From Actinoalloteichus_B caeruleus (GTDB lineage: Bacteria > Actinomycetota > Actinomycetes > Mycobacteriales > Pseudonocardiaceae), in assembly GCF_000718005.1 (NCBI RefSeq), contig NZ_JODV01000002.1: 64,000 nt of DNA. One strand, 5' to 3'. Position numbers and translations under genes: made by a program. The notes under the pieces are model-generated. The model saw only the letters and a list, made by a program, of their open reading frames with translations. It searched no databases and was not told the DNA's origin. Numbering within the stretch: position 1 is the stretch's first letter; each line of letters starts with the position of its first letter. This document shows positions 8,031 to 16,014 of this stretch, piece by piece.

Positions 8031-8765
8031 ATGGTGGACGCCGAACCAGGGTTACCGCGGCCGCCCAGGGCCGTGGTCCGGCGGAGTCTCGGCAACTGGG
8101 CGTTGCAGTCCGCGCTCGACCGGCGCGGGCTGGGCCCGGTGGCCGGGGTGGACGAGGCCGGTCGCGGGGCCTGCGCCGGCCCGCTGGTGATCGCGGCCTG
8201 CGTCCTCCGGCCCAGGGACTCGGAACGCCTGCCCGGGCTGACCGACTCCAAGCTCCTCACCGCCCTGGCCCGGGAACGGCTCTACGACCAGGTGGTCGAC
8301 CGCGCGGTCGCGTTCTCGGTGGTGTCGGTGCCGGCGGAGCGGGTCGACGCGCTGGGGGTGCATGTCGCCAACCTCGAGGGGATGCGCCGGGCGGTGGCAC
8401 GGCTTCCGGTGCATCCCGGGTACGTGCTCACCGACGGGTTCCGGGTGCCCGGCCTGACGGCGCCGAACCTCGCGGTGGTCAAGGGCGACCTGGTCGCCGC
8501 GTGCGTGGCGGCGGCCTCCGTGCTGGCCAAGGTGACCCGGGACCGGGCGATGGCCCGGATGGACCAGCGGTACCCCGGGTACGGTTTCGCCGTGCACAAG
8601 GGGTACTGCACGGCGGACCACGCCGAGGCCCTGAGGGAGTACGGTCCGTGCGCGGAGCACCGCTTCTCCTACTCCAACGTTCGGGAGGCTGCCGGTCACA
8701 GGGTGACGAGCAGTCGAACGTCGCCGGTCGGAGGGGGTGCGCCAGAGCCCGTGGCGATCAGCTGA
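8031..8765 (+). CDS. rnhB: Ribonuclease HII
   Basis: A 244-residue RNase HII, which removes ribonucleotides and RNA primers from DNA-RNA hybrids. The catalytic motif GVDEAGRGACAGPLV sits near residue 40. The later acidic and His positions appear in LTDSKLL, VLTDGFRVPG and VAAASVLAKVTRDRAM, with YGFAVHKGYCTADH towards the end. I chose ATG 8031, 14 bases after the lepB stop; the frame also opens inside lepB (7971), which is unlikely. Placement after lepB is the common actinobacterial order. Confidence 0.93.
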   Translation: MVDAEPGLPRPPRAVVRRSLGNWALQSALDRRGLGPVAGVDEAGRGACAGPLVIAACVLRPRDSERLPGLTDSKLLTALARERLYDQVVDRAVAFSVVSVPAERVDALGVHVANLEGMRRAVARLPVHPGYVLTDGFRVPGLTAPNLAVVKGDLVAACVAAASVLAKVTRDRAMARMDQRYPGYGFAVHKGYCTADHAEALREYGPCAEHRFSYSNVREAAGHRVTSSRTSPVGGGAPEPVAIS

Positions 8766-8851
8766 TGGTCGCCGCTCGTGTTGAGGAAGAGTGTCGTGGA
8801 CAATGAGGCCCGCATCACCGGTGCTTCGGCGGTAGGGAGGGTTCGGACTCG

Positions 8852-9178
8852 ATGAGTTCCGAGGATCTCGAGAAGTACGAGACCGAAATGGAGCTGCAGC
8901 TCTACCGGGAGTACCGCGACATCGTCGGTCAGTTCTCGTACGTGGTGGAGACGGAGCGGCGGTTCTACCTGGCCAACGCCGTGGACGTCCAGGTGCGCAA
9001 CTCGGAGGGCGAGGTCTACTTCGAGGTGCGGATGTCCGACGCCTGGGTGTGGGACATGTACCGACCAGCCCGTTTCGTGAAGAACGTCCGGGTCATCACC
9101 TTCAAGGACGTCAACGTCGAGGAACTCGACAAGCCCGAGTTGCGGCTACCCGAGAACGGCCCCTTCTCCTCCGGCTGA
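8852..9178 (+). CDS. DUF2469 family protein
   Basis: A 108-residue actinobacterial conserved protein of the DUF2469 family, recognised from the start MSSEDLEKYETEMELQLYRE and FSYVVETERRFYLANAV. It is acidic and soluble, with no catalytic motif and no known function. In the usual gene order it follows rnhB and precedes yraN, comM and dprA; here those three are missing and xerC is next. GTAGGGAGGG is a good ribosome site upstream of the ATG. Confidence 0.92.
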   Translation: MSSEDLEKYETEMELQLYREYRDIVGQFSYVVETERRFYLANAVDVQVRNSEGEVYFEVRMSDAWVWDMYRPARFVKNVRVITFKDVNVEELDKPELRLPENGPFSSG

Positions 9179-9679
9179 CGCGGCGCGTCGCCCGGTCGCG
9201 GCGTGGCGGGGCCCCGATCCCGGTTCGTCGGGACCGGACTGGGACGGCCAACGGGACTCGGGTCGCCCCGGCCGAGGCGCGCGGGGACGCGAACAGAACC
9301 CCGTCCCACCGCCAGGCTGACGCCTCTGGTGAGGCCGGGGAGGGGAGCCGGTCCCCCGACCGGGGACGCCCGGCCCGTCCCCTCCGGGGAGGAGCGGCCG
9401 GGGGAGGGGAGGCCGCGAGGCCACCCCCCGAGGCACCGGCGGCCAGGACGGGTGGCGCCCGTCGATACCTCCCCGGCGACCGCGCGGGTCGGCTGGTCAG
9501 ACCTCGGCCGACTTGGGAGGGTGGACCAGGTGCACCCCCACGATCCCCCGAGGTCCCCGTCGAGCCCAGCACCCGACGGGGCGGAAGCGCCACGACGGCC
9601 CGCCTCGGACCGGGGCGAGCGCGCTCCCCTTCCCCGCGGCGACGGTGGGGCGACCGCCCAGGCCGCACCCCGCCCAGCC
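9179..9679. other. 501-base stretch without a convincing gene
   Basis: Between DUF2469 and the chosen xerC start. All plus-strand frames are open for long distances, but the translations are Arg/Pro/Gly-rich with no motif and no trace of yraN, comM or dprA that I could see. Part of it could be an N-terminal extension of xerC, whose frame is open from 9203. Confidence 0.6.
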
Positions 9680-10624
9680 GTGACCGGACAGGCGGAGGCC
9701 GTCTCCTCGACGACCGCCGAGCAACTGCTGGCCGACTACCGACGGCACCTGCGCGCCGAACGGAACCTGTCGGCCCACACGGTCCGCGCCTACCTGGGCG
9801 ACCTGCGCGAGCTCCTCGCCCAGCTCCCCGGAGCCCCCGACGCCGTACCGCTCGACCCGCTCCCGCTCGACATCACCCTGCTGCGGGCCTGGCTGGCCAC
9901 ACGCCACGCCGAGGGGGCCAGCAGGAGCACCCTCGCGCGCCGCGCCGCCGCCGCCCGAGCCTTCACCGCCTGGGCCACCCGGCGAGGCCTCCTCCCCTCC
10001 GACCCCGGGCCTCGGTTGCGTGCTCCCCGCGTGCGGCGCGCGCTGCCCTCCGTCCTGCGCCCCGACCAGGCGGCGACGGCGCTTCGCGCGGCGGAGCGGG
10101 CCACCGCCGACGGCGACCCGGTGGCGCTGCGTGACCACGCCGTGGTCGAACTCCTGTACGCGACCGGGGTCCGGGTGGCCGAACTCTGCGCGCTGGACCT
10201 GGACGACGTGCGGCGTGCGGACCGCCTCCTGGTGGTGCGGGGCAAGGGCGACCGGGAACGCGCCGTGCCGTTCGGTGTCCCCGCCGAACGTGCGCTGGCG
10301 GCGTGGCTCGAACGAGGACGACCCAGCTTGACCAGGTCGGATTCGCCCCCAGCCGTCTTCCTCGGGGTGCGCGGCGGTCGACTCGGCGTCCGGGCGGCAC
10401 GCACGATCGCGCACCAGACCGCCGCGGCGGCTCCCGGCGCTCCGGACGTGGGACCGCACGGATTCCGGCACTCGGCGGCCACCCACCTCCTCGAGGGCGG
10501 GGCTGACCTCCGCAGCGTACAGGAGTTGCTCGGTCACGCTACGCTCGCAACAACCCAGTTCTACACACACGTCACCGTCGAACGGCTAAAGGCAATCCAT
10601 GACCGAACCCACCCCCGTTCCTGA
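9680..10624 (+). CDS. xerC: Tyrosine recombinase XerC
   Basis: A ~314-residue tyrosine recombinase of the XerC type, resolving chromosome dimers at dif together with XerD. The N-terminal SAM-like domain starts ADYRRHLRAERNLSAHTVRA. The catalytic set is R in TGVRVAELCALDL, K in RGKGDRERAVPF, HxxR in HGFRHSAATHL, a final His in LLGHATLATT and the Tyr nucleophile of QFYTHV. GTG 9680 was chosen because the family length (about 300) fits, but there is no clear ribosome site; starts at 9521 or 9203 cannot be excluded. The 3' end overlaps whiG by 26 bases. Confidence 0.9.
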   Translation: MTGQAEAVSSTTAEQLLADYRRHLRAERNLSAHTVRAYLGDLRELLAQLPGAPDAVPLDPLPLDITLLRAWLATRHAEGASRSTLARRAAAARAFTAWATRRGLLPSDPGPRLRAPRVRRALPSVLRPDQAATALRAAERATADGDPVALRDHAVVELLYATGVRVAELCALDLDDVRRADRLLVVRGKGDRERAVPFGVPAERALAAWLERGRPSLTRSDSPPAVFLGVRGGRLGVRAARTIAHQTAAAAPGAPDVGPHGFRHSAATHLLEGGADLRSVQELLGHATLATTQFYTHVTVERLKAIHDRTHPRS

Positions 10625-11588
10625 CGATGTTGGGGGAGGTTCCCGTACGGCCATCGCGCGTCACCAGCAGGAGCATGGCGCCACGGTCGGTGGCGACCGC
10701 GCCATCCGCTCAGCTCGGTCGGGGACTGCTCCAGCGACACCCTCACAGCCAGCCCAGCCCACCGCCGGGTCGTACCGCTCCCGCGTCACTCGGCGTGACG
10801 CCCCGTCCTCCGGTGATCCGCGCAGCGCCGACGACGTGGAAGCCGGCATCGTCGCGCTCTGGCGCTCCTACGGCGGGGCGCGGCAGCAGGCGCTCCGGGA
10901 CAGACTGGTCCTGCACTACGCGCCCCTCGTGAAGTACGTCGCCGGCCGGGTCGGCACCGGACTGCCAGCCCACGTCGACGTCGCCGACCTGGTGCAGTCC
11001 GGGATCTTCGGCCTGGTCGACGCCATCGAGAAGTTCGAACCCGAACGTGGCCTGAAGTTCGAGACCTACGCGATGCAACGCATCCGGGGAGCCATCCTGG
11101 ACGACCTGCGCGCCCAGGACTGGGTGCCCCGGTCGGTCCGCAGCAGGGCGAGGGACCTGGAACGAGCACAGGAACGCCTGGAGGCCCGGTTGCAACGCAC
11201 CGCCTCCGACGGCGAACTGGCCCATGAGCTGGGTATCGGCGTCTCCGAGTTGCGGGACCTCTTCGCGCAGGTCCAGCTCACCAGCGTCGTCGCCCTCGAC
11301 GAACTCATCGCCGCCGGGCGGGGGAGTGCCTCCCTTGCCGAGACCCTCCCCGACGAACGCGCCGAGGACCCGGTCGCGAACCTGATCGACGGGGACAGCC
11401 GTCGCCAGCTCGCGTCGGCCATCGCGCAGCTCACCGAGCGGGACCGGATCGTGGTCACCCTGTACTACTTCGAGAACCTCACCCTCGCCGAGATCGGACG
11501 GGTCCTGGGTGTCACCGAGTCCCGGGTCTGCCAACTGCACACCCGGGCCGTGCTGCGGCTGCGCACGAGGTTGACCGGCCAGTCCTGA
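10599..11588 (+). CDS. whiG: RNA polymerase sigma factor, WhiG/FliA type
   Basis: A 329-residue sigma-28-type factor. Residues 1 to about 80 are a poorly conserved extension. Then sigma region 2 (LVLHYAPLVKYVAGRVG, DLVQSGIFGLVDAIEKFEPERGLKFETYAMQRIRG), region 3 and region 4 with the helix-turn-helix LTLAEIGRVLGVTESRVCQLH. In Streptomyces WhiG commits aerial hyphae to sporulation; in motile actinomycetes related factors drive flagellar genes. Which applies here is unknown. The ATG lies inside the end of xerC, so the pair is co-transcribed. A hairpin follows the stop, and an open M23 frame lies antisense to almost the whole gene. Confidence 0.93.
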   Translation: MTEPTPVPDDVGGGSRTAIARHQQEHGATVGGDRAIRSARSGTAPATPSQPAQPTAGSYRSRVTRRDAPSSGDPRSADDVEAGIVALWRSYGGARQQALRDRLVLHYAPLVKYVAGRVGTGLPAHVDVADLVQSGIFGLVDAIEKFEPERGLKFETYAMQRIRGAILDDLRAQDWVPRSVRSRARDLERAQERLEARLQRTASDGELAHELGIGVSELRDLFAQVQLTSVVALDELIAAGRGSASLAETLPDERAEDPVANLIDGDSRRQLASAIAQLTERDRIVVTLYYFENLTLAEIGRVLGVTESRVCQLHTRAVLRLRTRLTGQS

Positions 11589-12284
11589 CCCCACTGTCGG
11601 GTGGGCGGTCCCGACCGGGCCGCCCACCACGGTCGGGGAGGACGCCTCCCAGGGCAGCAGCCGGGCACGTCGGCCGGGCAACAGGGTGAGCGGGTCGAGG
11701 TACTCCCCGTCGACGAGCGCTCCCCAGTGCAGGCAGGCCGCCGAGCAACCGGGGTGGGCGCCGTCGAGCCAGCCCAGCAGCGCGCCGCCCACGACGGGCT
11801 GTCCCACCCGGACGGCCGCGCGCACCGGTTCGTAGGTGGTGCGGAACCCACCGGCGTGGTCGACGGAGACCACGGGGCGGCCACCTACCGGGCCCGCGAA
11901 GAGCACCACACCGTCGGCGGCGGCCAGCACCGGTCCACCGGGGGGAGCGGCGAGGTCGACCCCTCGGTGGCCTGGCCCGTAGGGGGTCAGCGGCCTGCTG
12001 AACAGGCGGACCACCTCGGCTCCACCGACAGGCGAGTGGGTCACCCCCGGCGGGGTGATGCTCGCCCGGTCGGGCGGAGGGCCCGGTGCCCGGTGGGGGC
12101 CGGAGCCGGGCGACGCCGGTGTGGGTGGCCGCTCCCACCGCCACCCTGCCGGGGACGCCGTCGCGGGCTCCGCGGCCCAGCCGCGCGGCGTGGGCGTGGG
12201 CACCGACGCGGACACCGCCAGCGCGGGGACGGTGAGCAGGGCCAGGGCGCGGGTGAGGCCGGTGGGCCGACGGGTGCGGGTCAT
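10743..12284 (-). CDS. M23 family (LytM-type) secreted metallopeptidase with run-on C-terminus
   Basis: The N-terminus has a signal peptide (MTRTRRPTGLTRALALL then an Ala-rich core). The LytM domain spans about residues 85-205: HRGVDLAAP supplies the HxxxD zinc ligands, followed by GVVLFAGPVGGRPVVSVDH and the terminal CLHWGALVDGEYLDP, where a Cys replaces the first His of the classical HxH, as often seen in this actinobacterial subgroup. Such proteins cut or remodel peptidoglycan. The recognisable family ends near LLPGRRARLLPWE, but no stop follows in any frame until deep inside antisense whiG; in-frame the stop is at 10743, giving 513 residues. The last ~310 residues are thus antisense to whiG. 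A lost stop codon, an indel or an assembly error are all possible. Confidence 0.75.
   Translation of the reverse strand: MTRTRRPTGLTRALALLTVPALAVSASVPTPTPRGWAAEPATASPAGWRWERPPTPASPGSGPHRAPGPPPDRASITPPGVTHSPVGGAEVVRLFSRPLTPYGPGHRGVDLAAPPGGPVLAAADGVVLFAGPVGGRPVVSVDHAGGFRTTYEPVRAAVRVGQPVVGGALLGWLDGAHPGCSAACLHWGALVDGEYLDPLTLLPGRRARLLPWEASSPTVVGGPVGTAHPTVGSGLAGQPRAQPQHGPGVQLADPGLGDTQDPSDLGEGEVLEVVQGDHDPVPLGELRDGRRELATAVPVDQVRDRVLGAFVGEGLGKGGTPPPGGDEFVEGDDAGELDLREEVPQLGDADTQLMGQFAVGGGALQPGLQAFLCSFQVPRPAADRPGHPVLGAQVVQDGSPDALHRVGLELQATFGFELLDGVDQAEDPGLHQVGDVDVGWQSGADPAGDVLHEGRVVQDQSVPERLLPRPAVGAPERDDAGFHVVGAARITGGRGVTPSDAGAVRPGGGLGWL
11600..11628. terminator. Hairpin between convergent whiG and M23 peptidase genes
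   Basis: Perfect 9-base arms GGTGGGCGG (11600-11608) and CCGCCCACC (11620-11628) with an 11-base loop, 12 bases after the whiG stop. It lacks a T tract, as is common for actinobacterial terminators. It could serve either strand, but the M23 reading frame continues through it. Confidence 0.6.
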
Positions 12285-12632
12285 GTCCGGATCGTGCGCC
12301 GCCGGTGCCCCGGGCGACCAGCCACGCACCCGCGGGGTGTGGACAACCCGGCGCTGGGGATCGCCGAGGTTCCCAGCGCATCCCAGCCACCGGGGATCTT
12401 GCCGCAGGTCGTACACTGAGTGGTGCGGGCTGACACTGTGCGGTCCGACTTCGCGTGATCGCGCGCGTCGGCCGGGTTCTCCGGGCGGCACGGCATCCGG
12501 TGGTCCCGACCTCACCCTACGGGGTGGTCGGGCTCCGATGGCGGCGCGACACCAGGACAGCGGGTCAACCACCCGCTGTGACAACCACCAGCGCGCCTCG
12601 GCGCGCCCGAGAACACGAGGTGCTAACCGGCC
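12285..12632. other. rpsB leader / divergent intergenic region
   Basis: A 348-base gap between the M23 start (leftward) and rpsB (rightward). It must carry both promoters. A TACACT hexamer at 12412-12417 is a plausible -10 for rpsB, with no good -35. No small gene was seen; a long 5' leader is usual for rpsB, where S2 autoregulates. Confidence 0.4.
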
Positions 12633-13466
12633 ATGGCCGTCGTCACCATGAAGCAGCTGCTCGACAGCGGCGTGCACTTCGGGCACCAGACCCGTCGTTG
12701 GAACCCGAAGATGAAGCGCTACATCTTCACCGAGCGCAACGGCATCTACATCATCGACCTCCAGCAGACGCTGACCTACATCGACCGGGCCTTCGAGTTC
12801 ATCAGGGAGACCGTCGCCCACGGCGGCACCATCCTGTTCGTCGGCACGAAGAAGCAGGCGCAGGAGGCCATCTCCGAGCAGGCCCTCCGCGTGGGGATGC
12901 CCTACGTCAACCAGCGCTGGCTGGGCGGCATGCTCACCAACTTCTCCACGGTGCACAAGCGCCTCCAGCGGCTCAAGGAGCTGGAGTCCATGGAGCAGAC
13001 CGGGGGCTTCGAGGGTCGCACCAAGAAGGAGATCCTCATGCTGACCCGGGAGAAGGACAAGCTGGAGCGGACCCTCGGCGGTATCCGCGACATGGCCAAG
13101 GTCCCGAGCGCGGTGTGGATCGTCGACACCAAGAAGGAGCACATCGCCGTCGGTGAGGCCCGGAAGCTGGGCATCCCGGTGGTGGCGGTGCTCGACACCA
13201 ACTGCGACCCCGACGAGGTCGACTACCCGATCCCGGGCAACGACGACGCCATCCGGTCCGCGGCGCTGCTGACCAGGGTCGTGGCCGACGGTGTCGCGCA
13301 GGGCCTGATGGCCCGCTCCGGCCGAGGCAACGCCCCGGAGGGCCAGGAGAAGCCGGAGCCGGGCGTCGCCAACGACGAGCCGCTGGCCGAGTGGGAGCAG
13401 GAGCTGCTCGCCGGTGCCGCCAGCGAGGGCGAGAAGCAGGGCAGCGAGCAGCCCGCCCAGGCCTGA
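12633..13466 (+). CDS. rpsB: 30S ribosomal protein S2
   Basis: A 277-residue S2, needed for late 30S assembly and S1 binding. The start AVVTMKQLLDSGVHFGHQTR is diagnostic, followed by RYIFTERNGIYIIDLQQTL, RWLGGMLTNF and PVVAVLDTNCDPDEVDYPIPGNDDAI (split here as seen). The C-terminal ~40 residues are Glu/Gln/Ala-rich, typical of actinobacteria. The ATG follows GAGGTGCTAACC. The rpsB-tsf hairpin lies 80 bases downstream. Confidence 0.96.
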   Translation: MAVVTMKQLLDSGVHFGHQTRRWNPKMKRYIFTERNGIYIIDLQQTLTYIDRAFEFIRETVAHGGTILFVGTKKQAQEAISEQALRVGMPYVNQRWLGGMLTNFSTVHKRLQRLKELESMEQTGGFEGRTKKEILMLTREKDKLERTLGGIRDMAKVPSAVWIVDTKKEHIAVGEARKLGIPVVAVLDTNCDPDEVDYPIPGNDDAIRSAALLTRVVADGVAQGLMARSGRGNAPEGQEKPEPGVANDEPLAEWEQELLAGAASEGEKQGSEQPAQA

Positions 13467-13545
13467 TCGCAGCCGAACCGCCGACGCCGCCCGGGCGGCG
13501 TCACGCGTCGGACGAGAGCGGTTCCACCGCTCCGCCACCGTCAGC

Positions 13546-13577
13546 ACGGGGCACCCGCGACCACGCGGGTGCCCCGT
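13546..13577 (+). terminator. 14-bp hairpin between rpsB and tsf
   Basis: Perfect arms ACGGGGCACCCGCG (13546-13559) and CGCGGGTGCCCCGT (13564-13577) with a four-base loop ACCA, 80 bases after rpsB and 83 before tsf, followed by TCCC. It is a strong terminator or attenuator; partial termination between rpsB and tsf is known in other bacteria. Confidence 0.85.
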
Positions 13578-13659
13578 TCCCCGGGGTCACCAGACACTCA
13601 CCCGCGCCGCGCGGTGCCGGCCAGCGGGTACGCAACGACGAGAAGGACTGACGACGCAC

Positions 13660-14475
13660 ATGGCGAACTACACCGCCGCCGACGTCAAGCGGCTTCGTGA
13701 GCTCACCGGCTCCGGCATGATGGACTGCAAGAAGGCGCTGGAGGAGTCCGCCGGCGACCTGGAGAAGGCCGTCGAGCTGCTCCGCATCAAGGGCGCCAAG
13801 GACGTGGGCAAGCGTGCCGAGCGCACCACCGCGAACGGCCTGGTCGCCGCCGACGGCGGCGTGCTGGTCGAGCTGAACTCCGAGACGGACTTCGTCGCGA
13901 AGAACGCCGAGTTCCAGGAGCTGGCCGCGAAGGTCGTCCAGGCCGCGAAGGAGACCCGGCCGGCCGACGTCGCCGCGCTGAACGCCGCCTCCGTGGGCGA
14001 CAAGACCGTCGCCGACGCCGTGCGGGAGCTCTCCGCCAAGATCGGCGAGAAGCTCGAGGTCTCCAAGGTCGCGGTGTTCGACGGCCAGGTGGCCGTCTAC
14101 CTGCACCGTCGGGCCGCCGACCTGCCGCCGGCCGTGGGTGTGCTGGTCGAGTACACCGGGTCGAACGAGGACGCGGCCAAGGCGGCGGCCATGCAGGTCG
14201 CGGCGATGCGCGCCAAGTACCTCACCAGGGACGAGGTGCCCGCCGACATCGTCGCCAACGAGCGGCGCATCGCCGAGGAGACCGCCCGCGAGGAGGGCAA
14301 GCCGGAGCAGGCGCTGCCCAAGATCATCGAGGGTCGGGTCAACGGCTTCTACAAGGACGTCGTCCTGCTGGAGCAGTCCTCGGTCCAGGAGTCCAAGAAG
14401 ACGGTGAAGGCGGTGCTCGACGAGGCCGGCGTGACGATCACCCGTTTCGCCCGCTTCGAGGTCGGCGCTTCCTGA
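13660..14475 (+). CDS. tsf: Elongation factor Ts
   Basis: A 271-residue EF-Ts, the nucleotide exchange factor for EF-Tu. The N-terminal UBA-like module reads YTAADVKRLRELTGSGMMDC, followed by the TDFVAKNAEF motif that contacts EF-Tu and a C-terminal dimerisation region with an IIEGRVNGFYKDVVLLEQ block. The ATG at 13660 is the family start; the frame is open upstream through the hairpin but without similarity. Between rpsB and pyrH, as in most bacteria. Confidence 0.96.
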   Translation: MANYTAADVKRLRELTGSGMMDCKKALEESAGDLEKAVELLRIKGAKDVGKRAERTTANGLVAADGGVLVELNSETDFVAKNAEFQELAAKVVQAAKETRPADVAALNAASVGDKTVADAVRELSAKIGEKLEVSKVAVFDGQVAVYLHRRAADLPPAVGVLVEYTGSNEDAAKAAAMQVAAMRAKYLTRDEVPADIVANERRIAEETAREEGKPEQALPKIIEGRVNGFYKDVVLLEQSSVQESKKTVKAVLDEAGVTITRFARFEVGAS

Positions 14476-14490
14476 CCCGCACCACCCTGG

Positions 14491-14523
14491 GCACGGAACT
14501 CCGGAGAACCCGGGGTTCCGTGC
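14491..14523 (+). terminator. Hairpin downstream of tsf
   Basis: Arms GCACGGAAC (14491-14499) and GTTCCGTGC (14515-14523), with a second small CCGG/CCGG pairing inside the 15-base loop. It starts 15 bases after the tsf stop, before pyrH. Confidence 0.7.
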
Positions 14524-14579
14524 TCAGCTCTGCCAGGCCCTGGTAACACCCCGTCCAGCCCGTGAGGAGAGTAGGTCCG

Positions 14580-15317
14580 GTGTCCGACCCGCAGATCGAC
14601 GACGACCACCCCGGTTACCGCCGCGTGATGCTCAAGCTCGGCGGTGAGATGTTCGGCGGTGGCGCGGTGGGCGTCGACCCCGACGTGGTCCAGACGGTGG
14701 CACGGCAGATCACCGAGGTCGTCCGCACCGGTGTCCAGGTCAGCGTCGTGATCGGCGGCGGCAACTTCTTCCGGGGCGCGGAGCTCCAGCAGCGGGGGAT
14801 GGACCGCGACCGGGCCGACTACATGGCGATGCTGGGCACCGTGATGAACTGCCTCGCCCTCCAGGACTTCCTGGAGAAGCAGGGCATCGACACGCGGGTG
14901 CAGACGGCCATCACCATGGGGCAGGTCGCCGAGGCCTACATCCCCCGTCGCGCCGAGCGCCACCTGGAGAAGGGCCGGGTGGTGATCTTCGCCGCCGGCG
15001 TCGGGATGCCGTACTTCTCCACCGACACCGCCGCCGCCCAGCGCGCGTTGGAGATCGGCTGCGAGGTGGTGCTGATGGCCAAGGCCGTCGACGGCGTCTA
15101 CACGGCGGACCCGAAGAAGGACCCGACCGCCACCATGTACCACCACATCACCCACCGTGAGGTGCTGGAGCGTGGTCTGAAGGTCGCGGACGCCACCGCG
15201 TTCAGCCTGTGCATGGACAACAACATGCCGATCCTGGTGTTCAACCTCCTCACGGAGGGCAACATCGCCAGGGCAGTGCGTGGTGAGAAGATCGGCACGC
15301 TGGTCTCCACCCCCTGA
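14580..15317 (+). CDS. pyrH: Uridylate kinase (UMP kinase)
   Basis: A 245-residue hexameric UMP kinase, converting UMP to UDP for pyrimidine nucleotide synthesis. Motifs: MLKLGGEMFGG at the phosphate site, VVIGGGNFFRG, DYMAMLGTVMNCLALQD, and VVLMAKAVDGVYTADPKKDP near the nucleotide site. GTG 14580 was chosen, 10 bases after GAGGAG (14564-14569); the GTG at 14562 would include the ribosome site. In the usual tsf-pyrH-frr order. Confidence 0.95.
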   Translation: MSDPQIDDDHPGYRRVMLKLGGEMFGGGAVGVDPDVVQTVARQITEVVRTGVQVSVVIGGGNFFRGAELQQRGMDRDRADYMAMLGTVMNCLALQDFLEKQGIDTRVQTAITMGQVAEAYIPRRAERHLEKGRVVIFAAGVGMPYFSTDTAAAQRALEIGCEVVLMAKAVDGVYTADPKKDPTATMYHHITHREVLERGLKVADATAFSLCMDNNMPILVFNLLTEGNIARAVRGEKIGTLVSTP

Positions 15318-15448
15318 CGAGCGCGTCCCCTCGGGGGCGTGCTGAGATCTACGAAGAGGCTGTCCCCGAGCCCTGTGCGGTCGGGCAGTGGTTGTGAGAC
15401 AGGGCTCTGACCAGCATCAGCCAACCGGCGGCAAGCGAAGGAGCAGTC

Positions 15449-16006
15449 GTGATCGACGAGGCCCTCCTCGATGGCGAGGAGAAGATGGAGAAGGCGGTGT
15501 CCGTCGCCAAGGACGAGCTCGCCACCATTCGCACGGGTCGCGCGACCCCGGTGATGTTCAACGGCATCAGCGTCGACTACTACGGTGCGATGACGCCGAT
15601 CAACCAGGTCGCCAGCATCAGCATCCCCGAGGCGCGTCTCGCGGTGATCAAGCCCTACGACCCCAGCCAGCTGCGCGTCGTGGAGAAGGCCATCCGGGAC
15701 TCCGACCTGGGCGTGAACCCCAGCAACGACGGCACCATCATCCGCGTGGTCATCCCCCAGCTCTCCGAGGAGCGCCGGCGGGACCTGGTGAAGGTCGCCA
15801 AGCAGAAGGGTGAGGACGCCCGCGTCACCATCCGCAACATCCGGCGGAAGGTCAAGGACGAGATCGACCGGATCGTCAAGGACGGCGAGGCCGGCGAGGA
15901 CGAGGGCTCCCGCGCGGAGAAGGAACTCCAGAACCTGACCGACAAGTACGTCGCCAGCGTGGATGACCTCGTCAAGCACAAGGAAACCGAGCTGCTGGAG
16001 GTATAG
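15449..16006 (+). CDS. frr: Ribosome recycling factor
   Basis: A 185-residue RRF, which with EF-G splits post-termination ribosomes. The three-helix bundle sequence is recognised from ELATIRTGRATPVMFNGISV, YGAMTPINQVASISIPEAR, NPSNDGTIIRVVIPQLSEER and the C-terminal LTDKYVASVDDLVKHKE. The GTG start has AAGGAGC 8 bases upstream. It follows pyrH with a 131-base gap and is 8 bases from cdsA, so it is probably co-transcribed with cdsA. Confidence 0.96.
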   Translation: MIDEALLDGEEKMEKAVSVAKDELATIRTGRATPVMFNGISVDYYGAMTPINQVASISIPEARLAVIKPYDPSQLRVVEKAIRDSDLGVNPSNDGTIIRVVIPQLSEERRRDLVKVAKQKGEDARVTIRNIRRKVKDEIDRIVKDGEAGEDEGSRAEKELQNLTDKYVASVDDLVKHKETELLEV

Positions 16007-16014
16007 GGCTCTCC

